Positions 28,160 through 37,776 of a stretch of 64,000 nucleotides of DNA are shown piece after piece. This DNA is from Novosphingobium sp. 9. GTDB taxonomy: Bacteria > Pseudomonadota > Alphaproteobacteria > Sphingomonadales > Sphingomonadaceae. The stretch spans positions 829,501 to 893,500 of the forward strand of contig NZ_CP022708.1 of NCBI RefSeq assembly GCF_025340265.1, read 5' to 3'. The first letter of the stretch is position 1, and each line of letters begins with the position of its first letter. The notes under the pieces are model-generated. The model was not told the DNA's origin. It did no database searches and was given only the letters and a program-made list of their open reading frames with translations. Both the position numbers and the translations under genes were made by a program.

Positions 28160-30242
28160 ATGATGTTGCCCGCCGCGCAGATCAGCCAGGCGCCCGTCGT
28201 CCAGTGCGGCGCCGATGTTCCTTCCGCCAAATCCGCATCCTCGCCCCCGGCACCCTGCAAGAACGGTCGTCCATCCACAGGCTCGAAGGCACAACACCAT
28301 CAGGCGCAGGATGAGCGGCCTTCGCCCATCGTCGTCATTCCCTCGCCCATCGGTGGACTTGCCGAACCGGCCAGCCACGGCCCGCAGCCCAACAATGTCT
28401 CGCCCTCGATCGAGCCGCCCGTGCAGAACTATGTCGACGGGGTTCCCTACCTGTGGACGCCCGGCCCGCTGTTCAGCCTGCCCGACGTGGCGCAAGTGTC
28501 GATGATGCAGGCCGCCGGGGGCAGCGATTACATGCGCGGCGCCCCGGACGGCACGCTTCAGGTGGTCACACGCACGCCGCCGCGCGCATTCACGGCGGAT
28601 GTCTCTGCGACCTACGGGAATTATGGAACGGTCGGCGCGTCCGGCTATGTCGCAGGCGGGCTGGCATCGAACCTCACCGCCAGCCTTGCCGGGCAGTATC
28701 ACCAGCAGTTCGACGGCTTCGGCACCAACCTCTACAACGGCAAGGACGTGCAGGACGGCTGGAACGTGGCGACACGCGGCAAGCTGCACTGGACGCCGGG
28801 GCCGGACACCACCATCGATCTGGAAGCGGACTACTATCGTTTCCGCGCAGGCAACCCGGCGATCCGCAACACCGGCCTGTCGCTGCTGGGCACGACCGCG
28901 CCGGGTGGTGCCTACGATGTCGACAGCGAAATCCAGCCCGATATCCAGAGCCGCTACGGCGGCGCCAGCCTTGTCATCAAACAGGCGCTGGACAGCATGG
29001 ACCTGACCAGCACCAGTGCCTATCGCGAAGGTCGCCTTGCCGTCGCCATCGATGCCGACACGACCGAACAGGACATTCTCAGCATCGAGCAGCACCAGAT
29101 GCTGCGGCAGGCCTCGCAGGATCTGAAGCTCTCGTCGCAGGCAGGCGCGCCGGTTTCCTGGGCGCTGGGCCTGTCCTACCTGCATTCCACCAGCGGCTAC
29201 GATCCGGTGATTGCCAGCGGCGCCTTCTTCGCCGGGCCGAACACGCTTTATGCGACCAGCAAGCTGGACAGCTATGCCGCCTATGGGCACGTCTCTGCCC
29301 CATTGTCGCCCACCACCACGGCGCGCATCGGCCTGCGCTATACCATCGACAGTCGCGCCATTTCCCAGAGCCAGACCGAGACGGTGGGCGATGTAGTCAG
29401 CTACGTCGATACGCCGCAGTCCGAAGCGCATACGTTCCATGGCCTGACCGGAGACATCGGGGTGGAGCAGCGCCTCTCGTCCGTGCTCACCGGCTACGTC
29501 ACTTACGATCATGCCCAGCAGAGCGGCACGCTGCTGCCCAACACTTTCCCCGCCCTGACCATCAAGCCCGAAACGCTCGATGCGTTCCGAGCAGGGTTCA
29601 AGGCGGTCGCCGGACGCGGGGCCTTCGTCGCCAACCTTTCCGCCTTCCTCAACGACTACACCAACATGCAGGCCATGCAGCGGGTCGAGGGCTGACCTAT
29701 ATCCTCAGCGCCCCAAGGCGCGCAGCTATGGCCTTGAGGGCACGCTGTTCGCCAAGGTCTCCTCCCGACTGACGGTCAACGGCGGCCTGACCTGGACCCA
29801 CGCGCGCTACACCCGTTTTCCCGAGGCGCTGATCTCCACGCCGCTGGCCACCGGCGGCAACAGCGTGGTGACGGGCGATGCCAGCGGCAACGACATTCAG
29901 GACATGCCCGCCTTCACCATGACCCTTGGCGCCCGCTACGACCTGCCCACGCGCTGGGGTACATTCTCGCTGGGGGCGACCAACTATTACAACAGCGGCT
30001 ATGCCAGCGAGCCGGACAATCGCCTGCGTCAGCCCCGCTACGATGTGCTCGACACCTCGCTGACATGGACCTCGAAGGATCACCGGCTTTCCGCCCAGCT
30101 GTGGGCCAACAACATCACCAACACGTTCTACGTCGCCGAACTTACCGCGCTGCCCGTGGGTGACAACCAGGTCGCTGCGCCGCCGCGGACTTTCGGGCTG
30201 ACCATCGGCTACCATTTCGGAGGAACCGACAATGCCCGTTAA
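28160..30242 (+). pseudogene. TonB-dependent receptor with shortened plug and two frame breaks
   Basis: A TBDR related to the one at 34495. The ATG used has GGAG 7 nt upstream. The usual N-terminal plug is much reduced: a box-like SPIVVIPS is followed after only about 30 residues by IEPPVQNYVDGV, where the neighbour has about 75, and the conserved GPQGTLFGRNA loop is replaced by AAGGSDYMRGAPDG. The barrel breaks twice, at GGG 29689-29691 and CCCC 29711-29714. Adding one base at each restores an alignment without gaps to the neighbour (RVEGLTYILSAPKARSYGL). The 3' end overlaps the next gene by 11 nt and carries its GGAGGA site. The breaks may be sequencing errors, but the plug loss is independent of them. 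Confidence 0.7.
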
Positions 30243-31245
30243 CCGGCTATCCCTCGGACTTGCGTTGATGAGCGCGACCGCTCTGGCTGCGCCTTCGCAA
30301 CTGGAGGCACAGGCACAAGCGCCCGTCGCTCACGCCCCCTCCTCGGGACTGTCGATCACCCTGCTCGGCACGGCCGGAGGTCCGCCTCCGCATGCCGATC
30401 GCTCGCAGCCCGCCACGTTGTTGCAGATAGACGGGACGAGCTACCTGATTGATGCCGGCGAGAATGTCGGCCAGCAACTCAAGCGTGCCGGATCGGCACC
30501 GCAAGCGGTGACGACGACGTTCATCACCCATCTGCACTGGGACCACACGCTGGGTCTCGGCTACCTGATGGCCACGGGCTGGATGATGGGACGCAATGCG
30601 CCGATGGCCATCTGGGGGCCGCCCGGCACCAGCGAATACGTAACCCGCGAAACGGCGGCCCTGAAGATTGGGGAGGACATCTTCCACGATCAGACTCCGA
30701 ACCGCCCGGCGCTGGCATCGCTTTACCCGGCGCATGACGTAGATGTGGGCACCCCACGCGAAATCTACCGCGATGCGCATGTCACGGTCAGCGCCGTGGC
30801 GAACACCCATTACGGTACGCTCAAGACCGCCACGCGCGATTACGGCCCGCAAAAGTCCTATGCCTACCGCTTCGACACCGCGAAAGGCTCGGTCACGTTC
30901 ACCGGCGATACCGGCCCCTCGCCCGCCGTCGCCAACCTTGCGAAAAACAGCGATGTGCTGGTGAGCGAGGTCTGCGATGTCGACGGTATCCGCGCCACGC
31001 TGCTCGAAACCATGCCCGCCGACAAGATCGGGCCGCTCATGGAACACATGGAACACGAGCACCTGACGCCCACCGAAGTCGGCAAGCTGGCGCAGGCCGC
31101 AGGCGTGCACGAAGTGGTGCTGACGCATTTCGTGGTCGGCAAGAGCTTCGACGCCAAGCGGATGATCGCCGAAATCCGGCAGGCCTATCCGGTCGGCAGG
31201 ATCGTTCTGGGCAAAGACCTTCAGACAATCGCGGTGACGAAGTGA
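30232..31245 (+). CDS. Exported metallo-beta-lactamase-fold hydrolase
   Basis: A 337-residue protein with a signal peptide (LALMSATALAAPSQLEAQA) and an MBL fold. The metal motif THLHWDH is at residues 99-105 (H100, H102, D104, H105), with later ligands probably in ANTHYG, TGDTG and LTHFV. The type is that of arylsulfatase, RNase Z-like or lactonase MBL enzymes acting on small molecules in the periplasm. The start lies inside the end of the TBDR gene and the stop overlaps the next start by 4 nt (GTGA), so it is translationally coupled on both sides. Confidence 0.8.
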   Translation: MPVNRLSLGLALMSATALAAPSQLEAQAQAPVAHAPSSGLSITLLGTAGGPPPHADRSQPATLLQIDGTSYLIDAGENVGQQLKRAGSAPQAVTTTFITHLHWDHTLGLGYLMATGWMMGRNAPMAIWGPPGTSEYVTRETAALKIGEDIFHDQTPNRPALASLYPAHDVDVGTPREIYRDAHVTVSAVANTHYGTLKTATRDYGPQKSYAYRFDTAKGSVTFTGDTGPSPAVANLAKNSDVLVSEVCDVDGIRATLLETMPADKIGPLMEHMEHEHLTPTEVGKLAQAAGVHEVVLTHFVVGKSFDAKRMIAEIRQAYPVGRIVLGKDLQTIAVTK

Positions 31246-32312
31246 CCGAACAGGATCGCCCGGTGCTCGTCTTCATCGGCACGCAGGACAAGGCCATCCA
31301 CGCCGCTCTGCTCTCGCGCCGCAGCGGCGTGCTGGAACCGCTGGGGCCGGTGGCCGAGGTCGAGCGGCCGACCTTCGTCCTTGCCGACCCGGTGCGCTCG
31401 GCCCTTCATTGCGTGAGCGAAATGGGCAACCGGGGCGAATGCATCGGCTCGGTGCACAGTTTTGCCGTGGATCGTTCGACCGGCGAACTCTCGCCGCTGG
31501 GGCACACGCCCTCGGGCGGCGGCGGCCCCACCCACTTGTGCGCAGCGACCGACGGTGGTGCGCTGTTCATCGCCAACTTCGGCGGCGGCGAGGTGGCTTC
31601 GCTGGCGCTGAACGATACCGGAGCGCCGAACCCGGTCGCATCCGTGCGGATCAATCACGGCAATGGCCCGCACCGGCGCCAGCAGGGCCCGCATGCCCAC
31701 GGCGTCACCCTCTCGCCGGACGGACGCCATCTGCTCGCCCCGGACATGGGCGCCGACAGGGTGTTCGTCTATCCGATGGAAGCGGACGGCCTCACGCTGG
31801 CACCGGCGCTTCCGACCGACGCACTGGTTCCGCCCGGCGCCGGGCCGCGCCTGATCCTGTTCGGTGCGGATGGCCGGTTCGCCTATCTGCTGACCGAGCT
31901 TTCCGCCCATATCGTCACCTGCGCATGGCACGCTGAAACCGGCGCACTGTCTGCCCTCGACGACATCGCGCTCGATCCGACGGATGTGACGGAGGGCACC
32001 AGCGCGGCGGGCTTTGCCATCTCCGGCGACGGCGCGTTCCTCTACGCCAGCAACCGGCGCACTCATGCGATCCATGTCTTTGCCATCGACGGCGAGACGG
32101 GACGCCTCAAGCCCCTGCAGACCGTCCCTTCGGGCGGCGAGAAGCCTTGGGCCATCGAAATCACGCCATGCGGAGGGTGGCTGCTCGCCGCCAATCAGGC
32201 CTCGGATCGCATCGCCCTGTTCCGCCGCGATCCGAAATCGGGGCGGCTGGGCTCGCTGTGCAGCGACATGACCGTGCCTTCACCCACCGGGCTTGCCTTC
32301 TTCATGCCTTAG
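31242..32312 (+). CDS. Lactonase-family seven-bladed propeller (Pgl-like)
   Basis: A 356-residue cytoplasmic protein of the 6-phosphogluconolactonase/YbhE family. Repeats of the type GPHAHGVTLSPDGRHLLAPDMGADRVFVY and GFAISGDGAFLYASNRRTHAIHVF are spaced as propeller blades, and residues near NHGNGPHRRQQGPHAH and EKPWAIEITP match the conserved pocket. It begins at the GTG of a GTGA overlap with the MBL gene. It may open a sugar lactone or a lactone formed during degradation of the cluster's substrate; a direct role in 6-phosphogluconolactone metabolism is less likely in this setting. Confidence 0.8.
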   Translation: MTEQDRPVLVFIGTQDKAIHAALLSRRSGVLEPLGPVAEVERPTFVLADPVRSALHCVSEMGNRGECIGSVHSFAVDRSTGELSPLGHTPSGGGGPTHLCAATDGGALFIANFGGGEVASLALNDTGAPNPVASVRINHGNGPHRRQQGPHAHGVTLSPDGRHLLAPDMGADRVFVYPMEADGLTLAPALPTDALVPPGAGPRLILFGADGRFAYLLTELSAHIVTCAWHAETGALSALDDIALDPTDVTEGTSAAGFAISGDGAFLYASNRRTHAIHVFAIDGETGRLKPLQTVPSGGEKPWAIEITPCGGWLLAANQASDRIALFRRDPKSGRLGSLCSDMTVPSPTGLAFFMP

Positions 32313-32382
32313 CCCGCTTGCCGACCCTTCCTACTTACAATATATCTAAAACATATCTTATTTCGAGTCTTGGGAGTCTAAC

Positions 32383-34266
32383 GTGACCACGCAAATCCTC
32401 TCCACCGGCGCATCGACAGGCAAGAAGGGCGTAATGCTGATGAACCGCATCGGCCCGTCGAAGTCCGCGCTCTACATCGCCTCGGCCGACGGCAGCGACG
32501 AACGCGCGCTGCTGCCCGAAGGCACGTTCGATTTCCACGGCAGCTTCTCGCCCGATGGCCGGTCGATCACGTTCACGTCCGAGCGCAACGGCGACGGGCA
32601 GGCCGACGTCTTCGTGTGCAACGTCGATGGCAGCGACGTACGCGGCGTGGTCGAGACCAGCCATGTCGAGGATGTGCTGGTGCTCTCGCCCGACGGGAAG
32701 ACCGGCGCCTATGTCTCGACCGAGGATGGCTACACCGCCAATATCTGGACCATCGACCTTGCCAGCGGCAAGCGCACCCGCATCACCCATGGCCGGGTCA
32801 AAACCAGTGACGATCCGAAGGACAGCCCCGAAGGCAGCTTCCGCCCCGCATGGTCGCCCGATGGCGAATGGATCGCCTTCTCGTCCGACCGCGACACCGA
32901 ATGGTACGGCCATGGCGACGGGCACGGCTGGGAGCACACGCAGGAACTCTCGATCTACGTCATGCGCAAGGACGGATCGGACGTGCGCAAGATCATCGGC
33001 GCCAAGGACATGTGCTATGGCGCGCCCAAGTGGTCGCCCGACGGTGCGCGTCTGGTGTTCTATGAAATGGAGCGCGAAGCGACCTGGGGCGCGCGCCGCC
33101 CGGAATGGATCGGACGCGTGCATTCGCAGATCGTCTCGGTGGATGTCGCGACCGGGCAGGACCGCATCGACCACACCAGCGGTCCGCACCTGAAGCTGGC
33201 GCCGCAGTACATGCCCGACAGCGTCAACGTCGCCTATTACATCAAGGCAGGCGGCGGCGGGCCGAACATGCGCGCGACCGATGCCGCCTGGGTGCAGGCC
33301 GACGTTCCCACCGGCCTCTACTACACCGACGGTCGCCCGCCCGTCCTGCGCCAGATGCGCTCGCCCTGCTGGTCGCCGGACGGCACGCAGGTGATCTACG
33401 AGAAGGTCGGCTTCGCGTTTCGCGGTCAGGGTGACGAACTCTATTCGTGGGATGCGGACTGGGACTATCGCCATACCGACGTGTTCCCCGTGCTGTCGCG
33501 ACAGGGCCGCGTGTGCATCACCGAAAAGCAGCAGGGCTGCTCCTCGATCGTCACCTGCAAGACCGATGGCTCCGACAAGTTCACGGTGTTCGACGCCTCC
33601 AAGGCGGGGCTCGATCCCCTGCAGAACAAGAAGGGCCTGGCGGGCGCCTTCCAGCCCGGCTGGTCGCCCGATGGCGAGTGGATCTGCTTCGGCGTCGGTG
33701 CGTGGTTCGATGCGCGCTCGAAGGGCAAGTCGCGGATCCTGCGCGCCCGCGCGGACGGCTCGTATCACGAGCCGCTGACCGACGGCACCGAGCAGGTCGG
33801 CTTCCCCAGCTACTCCGCCGATGGCCGCTTCGTGGTCTATCGCGCGTGGGAGATGGACAACTGGGGCCTGCGCATCGTCGATGTCGAGACCAAGGAAGTC
33901 CGTGTGCTCACCACAGCGATGGACAACCTGCCCGCATGGTCTCCGGATGGCGAGCGGATCACCTTCACCCGCGAATACGGCAAGGCGAACTATCACGTCT
34001 GCACGATCCGCCCGGACGGCACCGACTTCCAGTGCCTGACCGAAACCGGCGCGAACGATGGGCATTCCGTCTATACCTGGGACGGGCGCATCGCGTACTC
34101 CACCGGCATGTACGGCTTCCGCGACGAGGCCGCCGCCTATGACTTCACGTTCCAGCCCTATGGCCAGATCATGATCATGGATGGAGACGGATCGAACAAG
34201 CGGCTCGTCACGGACAGCCTGTGGGAGGATTCCATGCCCTGCTATATCCCGGCAGAGTTCCTCTAA
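32383..34266 (+). CDS. TolB-like PD40 beta-propeller protein
   Basis: A 627-residue protein with no signal peptide and at least eight PD40/WD40-like repeats, each with the SPDG(E/R)xIxF core (for example FSPDGRSITF, WSPDGEWIAF, WSPDGARLVF, WSPDGTQVIY, WSPDGEWICF, YSADGRFVVY, WSPDGERITF). There is no peptidase domain after the propeller, so it is not a DPP4/S9 enzyme. It starts at a GTG after GGGAG, 70 nt after the lactonase gene. Its absence of an export signal is unusual for a TolB-like protein lying between TBDR genes. Function unknown; a sugar- or polyphenol-active enzyme with a propeller fold is one possibility. Confidence 0.7.
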   Translation: MTTQILSTGASTGKKGVMLMNRIGPSKSALYIASADGSDERALLPEGTFDFHGSFSPDGRSITFTSERNGDGQADVFVCNVDGSDVRGVVETSHVEDVLVLSPDGKTGAYVSTEDGYTANIWTIDLASGKRTRITHGRVKTSDDPKDSPEGSFRPAWSPDGEWIAFSSDRDTEWYGHGDGHGWEHTQELSIYVMRKDGSDVRKIIGAKDMCYGAPKWSPDGARLVFYEMEREATWGARRPEWIGRVHSQIVSVDVATGQDRIDHTSGPHLKLAPQYMPDSVNVAYYIKAGGGGPNMRATDAAWVQADVPTGLYYTDGRPPVLRQMRSPCWSPDGTQVIYEKVGFAFRGQGDELYSWDADWDYRHTDVFPVLSRQGRVCITEKQQGCSSIVTCKTDGSDKFTVFDASKAGLDPLQNKKGLAGAFQPGWSPDGEWICFGVGAWFDARSKGKSRILRARADGSYHEPLTDGTEQVGFPSYSADGRFVVYRAWEMDNWGLRIVDVETKEVRVLTTAMDNLPAWSPDGERITFTREYGKANYHVCTIRPDGTDFQCLTETGANDGHSVYTWDGRIAYSTGMYGFRDEAAAYDFTFQPYGQIMIMDGDGSNKRLVTDSLWEDSMPCYIPAEFL

Positions 34267-34290
34267 GCCTCAATAATATCATAATAAACA

Positions 34291-34324
34291 TGCGCGCACG
34301 ATGGCCTATTCCGTCGTGCGCGCA
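34291..34324. terminator. Perfect 11-bp hairpin after the PD40 gene
   Basis: TGCGCGCACGA and TCGTGCGCGCA are complementary with a 12-nt loop, 24 nt after the stop. There is no U-tract. It probably ends the upstream transcript; the next 150 bases are AT-rich and likely hold the promoter of the following TBDR. Confidence 0.45.
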
Positions 34325-34494
34325 GTTGCGTCAGCAATGACCGGCGCCACCGTATTTCACTTTATCCCGTCATTGTTGCGCGTTTTGTACATTCACCTGT
34401 CCCAAACGCGCTCTAGCCAGGCGAAACACTTGCGATTTACCATCACTCCACAAGACAACCGGCCACAAAGGCCGGACAAATGGGGAGAGTACCG

Positions 34495-36750
34495 ATGGGA
34501 CCGAGTTCACCGTCCGCGTCCGCACGCCTGCGCCGCATCCACACCGCCATCCTGACGACAAGCTGCCTCGCCGCCGGTGCTCTGGCGGTTCCTGCCATGG
34601 CGCAGGACACGGCGGGCACGTCCGAACGCGGCCTTCAGGAAATCATCGTCACCGCGCAGAAGCGTGCCGAAAACCAGCAGGACGTGCCCATCGCGGTGAC
34701 GGCTGTCTCCGCCGCCACGCTGGAGAACGCGCATATCACCGACACTTCGGACCTCAAGGCGGTGGCGCCCAGCCTGAACTTCAGCACCGCCGTCGGCGGG
34801 TTCGGCCTGCCGCGCATTCGCGGCGTCGGTTCGACCGGCGTCGGCCCCGGTATCGAGAACCCGGTCGCGACCTATATCGACGGGGTCTATATCAGCTCCC
34901 CCATCGGCGCGATCACCGGCCTCAACGACATTGCGCAGGTTGCCGTACTCAAAGGGCCGCAAGGCACGCTGTTCGGGCGTAACGCCACCGGCGGCCTGAT
35001 CCAGATCACCACCCGCAAACCGTCCGATACGCCAACGATGAGCTTCCGCGTCGGCTACGGCAACTACGATACCGTCACCGCCTCTACCTATATCAGTTCG
35101 GGCATCGCCCACGGCCTCGCCGCCAGTCTGGCCGCGCAGTACGAGAACCGGGGCGACGGCTTCGGGGTGAACGTCCACACCGGCAACCCGATCATGACGC
35201 AGCGCAGCTTCACCACGCGCGGCAAGCTGCGCTGGGACTCCGACGATGGCGACACTTCGGCGGAAATCTCGGCGGACTATGCCAAGGTCAGTGGCGTCAA
35301 CCCGGCCTTCCGCCCAATCAGTCTGAACGTGCTGGGCGCCTATGCCGGAGGTGACAAGCGCGACATCGATTCCGATATCGATCCGGTCATGCGCTCGCGC
35401 CAGTACGGCGCCAGCCTGACGATCGATCATGACTTCGGCGGCGCCTCGATCAAGAGCATCAGCGCCTACCGCAACATGCGCCTCTACGTCGCCTTCGACC
35501 CCGACGGGACGACCGAGGACGAATGGGCCTTCATTCCGGGCGCCAACGGCCCTGCCCTGGGCTTCGCACACGGCTACCTGATCGAGAACACCCAGATCGA
35601 CAAGTCGTTTACGCAGGAAGTGCAACTTCTTTCCAACGGCAGCGGCCCGTTCAGCTGGGTGCTCGGCGGCTTCTACATGTGGAGCCAGGGGCTCTATCAG
35701 CCCGGACGCAGCACGAATGCCTTCCTGACCTCGCTGGGGCGCTACACCGATGTAGATGCGCAGCAGAAACTCAACTCGCTGGCAGGTTTTGCGCAAGGCA
35801 CCTATCGACTTGGCGAGGATACCAATTTCACCGCAGGTATCCGCTACACGCACGATCGCCGCGAAGGTCAGGGTATCCGCATCACCTACGATGCAAACGG
35901 CAATCCCCTGCCAGTGCAAACACCGCCCCAGGGCGTGGAGGAAAGCTACAAGGACACCTTCCCCAAGGTGACATGGCGCCTTTCGCTCGATCACCGGTTT
36001 TCGCCCAATGTCATGGCCTATGCCAGCTACAACCGGGGCTTCCGCAGCGCCGCTTATGTCGTGGGCAACTTCGGTCTGGCGACCAGCATCACCAACAAGG
36101 TGCTCAAGCCCGAAGTGATCGACGCCTACGAAGTCGGCCTCAAGACCGACCTGTTCGACCGCCGCCTGCGCTTCAATCTGGCCGGATACTACTACGATCA
36201 AACCAACGTACAGGTGATGCAGATCCAGAACGGCATCCAGACGATCTACAACGCCAAGGGCGCGCATATCTACGGCCTCGATGCCGATTTCCAGTTCGAG
36301 CCGATCGACCATCTGCTGTTCACCGGCGGCTTCAACTGGACCCATGCGCGCTACACCCAATTCCCCAATGCGCAGCTGACTGTTCCCAATCCGGCGGGCG
36401 GCAACACGCTGACCACCGGCGATGCCAGCGGCAACCGCCTGCAGAACGTGCCCGACTGGACGCTTTCGGTGGGCGCCAGCTACCAGATCGGAAAGGTCAC
36501 GATCGCGGGCAACTACTACCACAACGACGGCTGGGCCGCCGACCCGGACAACCGCGTGTGGCAGCCGTCCTACGATCTGGTCGATGCCTCGATCACCTGG
36601 AAATCGGACAAGGGTCTCAGCCTTGCCGTCTGGGGCAAGAACCTGACGAACCAGTTCTATTTCCAGCAGCTGGGCGCCAGCAACTTTGCCGACAACGGCG
36701 TTCAGGCCAACCCGCGCACCTATGGGGTGACGCTGGGCTACGACTTCTGA
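34495..36750 (+). CDS. TonB-dependent receptor
   Basis: A 751-residue outer-membrane receptor. The ATG chosen follows GGGGAGAG at good spacing; an ATG five codons earlier overlaps that site. The signal peptide ends near AVPAMAQD. The TonB box is LQEIIVTAQKR; the plug carries LKGPQGTLFGRNATGGLIQITT, and the barrel ends in YGVTLGYDF. It is the intact relative of the short-plug receptor upstream, with matching barrel segments (WTHARYTQFP against WTHARYTRFP, GDASGN), so the two may take up related compounds. It ends the cluster, and an intrinsic terminator follows. Confidence 0.9.
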   Translation: MGPSSPSASARLRRIHTAILTTSCLAAGALAVPAMAQDTAGTSERGLQEIIVTAQKRAENQQDVPIAVTAVSAATLENAHITDTSDLKAVAPSLNFSTAVGGFGLPRIRGVGSTGVGPGIENPVATYIDGVYISSPIGAITGLNDIAQVAVLKGPQGTLFGRNATGGLIQITTRKPSDTPTMSFRVGYGNYDTVTASTYISSGIAHGLAASLAAQYENRGDGFGVNVHTGNPIMTQRSFTTRGKLRWDSDDGDTSAEISADYAKVSGVNPAFRPISLNVLGAYAGGDKRDIDSDIDPVMRSRQYGASLTIDHDFGGASIKSISAYRNMRLYVAFDPDGTTEDEWAFIPGANGPALGFAHGYLIENTQIDKSFTQEVQLLSNGSGPFSWVLGGFYMWSQGLYQPGRSTNAFLTSLGRYTDVDAQQKLNSLAGFAQGTYRLGEDTNFTAGIRYTHDRREGQGIRITYDANGNPLPVQTPPQGVEESYKDTFPKVTWRLSLDHRFSPNVMAYASYNRGFRSAAYVVGNFGLATSITNKVLKPEVIDAYEVGLKTDLFDRRLRFNLAGYYYDQTNVQVMQIQNGIQTIYNAKGAHIYGLDADFQFEPIDHLLFTGGFNWTHARYTQFPNAQLTVPNPAGGNTLTTGDASGNRLQNVPDWTLSVGASYQIGKVTIAGNYYHNDGWAADPDNRVWQPSYDLVDASITWKSDKGLSLAVWGKNLTNQFYFQQLGASNFADNGVQANPRTYGVTLGYDF

Positions 36751-36787
36751 CAACAGCGACAGCCCTATCCCCGTCTCCCCGGGGATT

Positions 36788-36824
36788 GCCCCGTTCCCGC
36801 ACGGCTTGGGAACGGGGCCTTTTT
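36788..36824 (+). terminator. Intrinsic terminator of the TBDR gene
   Basis: An 11-bp perfect stem (GCCCCGTTCCC with its complement), a 9-nt loop, then C and five Ts. A textbook Rho-independent terminator 37 nt after the stop codon. Confidence 0.88.
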
Positions 36825-36845
36825 CTGAGTGCTTCGATCAGACGC

Positions 36846-36882
36846 AAAACGGGCGCGAGGATTGCTCCTCGCGCCCGTTTTC
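36846..36882 (-). terminator. Intrinsic terminator of the folate operon
   Basis: ACGGGCGCGAGGA pairs perfectly with TCCTCGCGCCCGT over a 4-nt loop, with a run of As on the left that becomes Ts in the reverse transcript. It lies 22 nt after the folD stop and can also act in the forward direction. Confidence 0.85.
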
Positions 36883-36903
36883 GCCTTCTCGATAAGGAGA
36901 AGA

Positions 36904-37764
36904 TCAGCCCGCGCTGCGGACCGCCGCATCCACCGTATTACGCAGAAGGCAGGCGATAGTCATCGGGCCGACGCCGCCCGGAACCGGGGTGAGCACACCG
37001 GCATGGCCGCACTCGTCCGCCGCCACATCGCCCACGATCCGCGACTTGCCGTCTTCCCCGGCGATACGATTGATGCCGACATCAATCACCACTGCGCCGG
37101 GCTTCACCCAGTCCCCGCGCACCAGCCCTGCACTGCCCGCCGCAGCCACCAGAATATCGGCGCGGCGCGCGATCTCGGGCAACCCGCGCGTGCGGATATG
37201 CGTGACCGTGACAGTGCATTCGCGTTCGAGCAGCAACAGTGCCAGCGGCTTGCCGACGATGTTCGACTTGCCGATCACCACCGCGTCCAGCCCCCGGAAA
37301 TCGGGCACGACCTTCTCCAGCAGGATCATGCAGCCCAGCGGCGTGCACGGCACCAGACCGCTGCCCGCCCCGGTCGACAGACGCCCGACGTTGACCGGGT
37401 GAAAACCGTCGACATCCTTGGCCGGCACAATCGCGTCGAGCACCTCGTCCGCCGCGATCTGCGGGGGCAATGGCAACTGCACCAGAATGCCGTGGATCGC
37501 GGGATCGGCATTGAGCGCGGCGATCAGCGCGAGCAGTTCGGCCTGCGCGGTATCGCCCGGCAGACGATGCTCGACAGAGACGATCCCCACGCGCGCCGCC
37601 GCGCGCTGCTTGCGCGAAACGTAGACGTGGCTGGCGGGATCGTCTCCCACCAGCACGACGGCCAGCCCCGGCGTGACACCGCGCCCGGCAAGCTGCGCGA
37701 TCCGCCCGCGCAGTTCGCTTTCGATTTCGGCGGCGATCACGTCGCCGCGCAGGATTTCAGCCAT
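36904..37764 (-). CDS. folD: Methylene-THF dehydrogenase/methenyl-THF cyclohydrolase FolD
   Basis: A 286-residue bifunctional folate enzyme that interconverts 5,10-methylene-THF and 10-formyl-THF. The catalytic Tyr/Lys pair is in YVSRKQRAA, followed by [18 protein letters not shown], the dinucleotide-binding [12 protein letters not shown] and the C-terminal [10 protein letters not shown]. It is the last gene of a three-gene reverse operon (12 nt after purU). In this setting it should oxidise one-carbon units released by the divergent demethylase. It may be a second, pathway-dedicated copy; the housekeeping copy would lie elsewhere. Confidence 0.93.
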   Translation of the reverse strand: MAEILRGDVIAAEIESELRGRIAQLAGRGVTPGLAVVLVGDDPASHVYVSRKQRAAARVGIVSVEHRLPGDTAQAELLALIAALNADPAIHGILVQLPLPPQIAADEVLDAIVPAKDVDGFHPVNVGRLSTGAGSGLVPCTPLGCMILLEKVVPDFRGLDAVVIGKSNIVGKPLALLLLERECTVTVTHIRTRGLPEIARRADILVAAAGSAGLVRGDWVKPGAVVIDVGINRIAGEDGKSRIVGDVAADECGHAGVLTPVPGGVGPMTIACLLRNTVDAAVRSAG

Positions 37765-37776
37765 GGACCCGCCCGC

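Noticed and set aside
32383..34266. S9 prolyl oligopeptidase or DPP4
   Set aside because: The propeller repeats continue to the C-terminus and no alpha/beta hydrolase domain follows.
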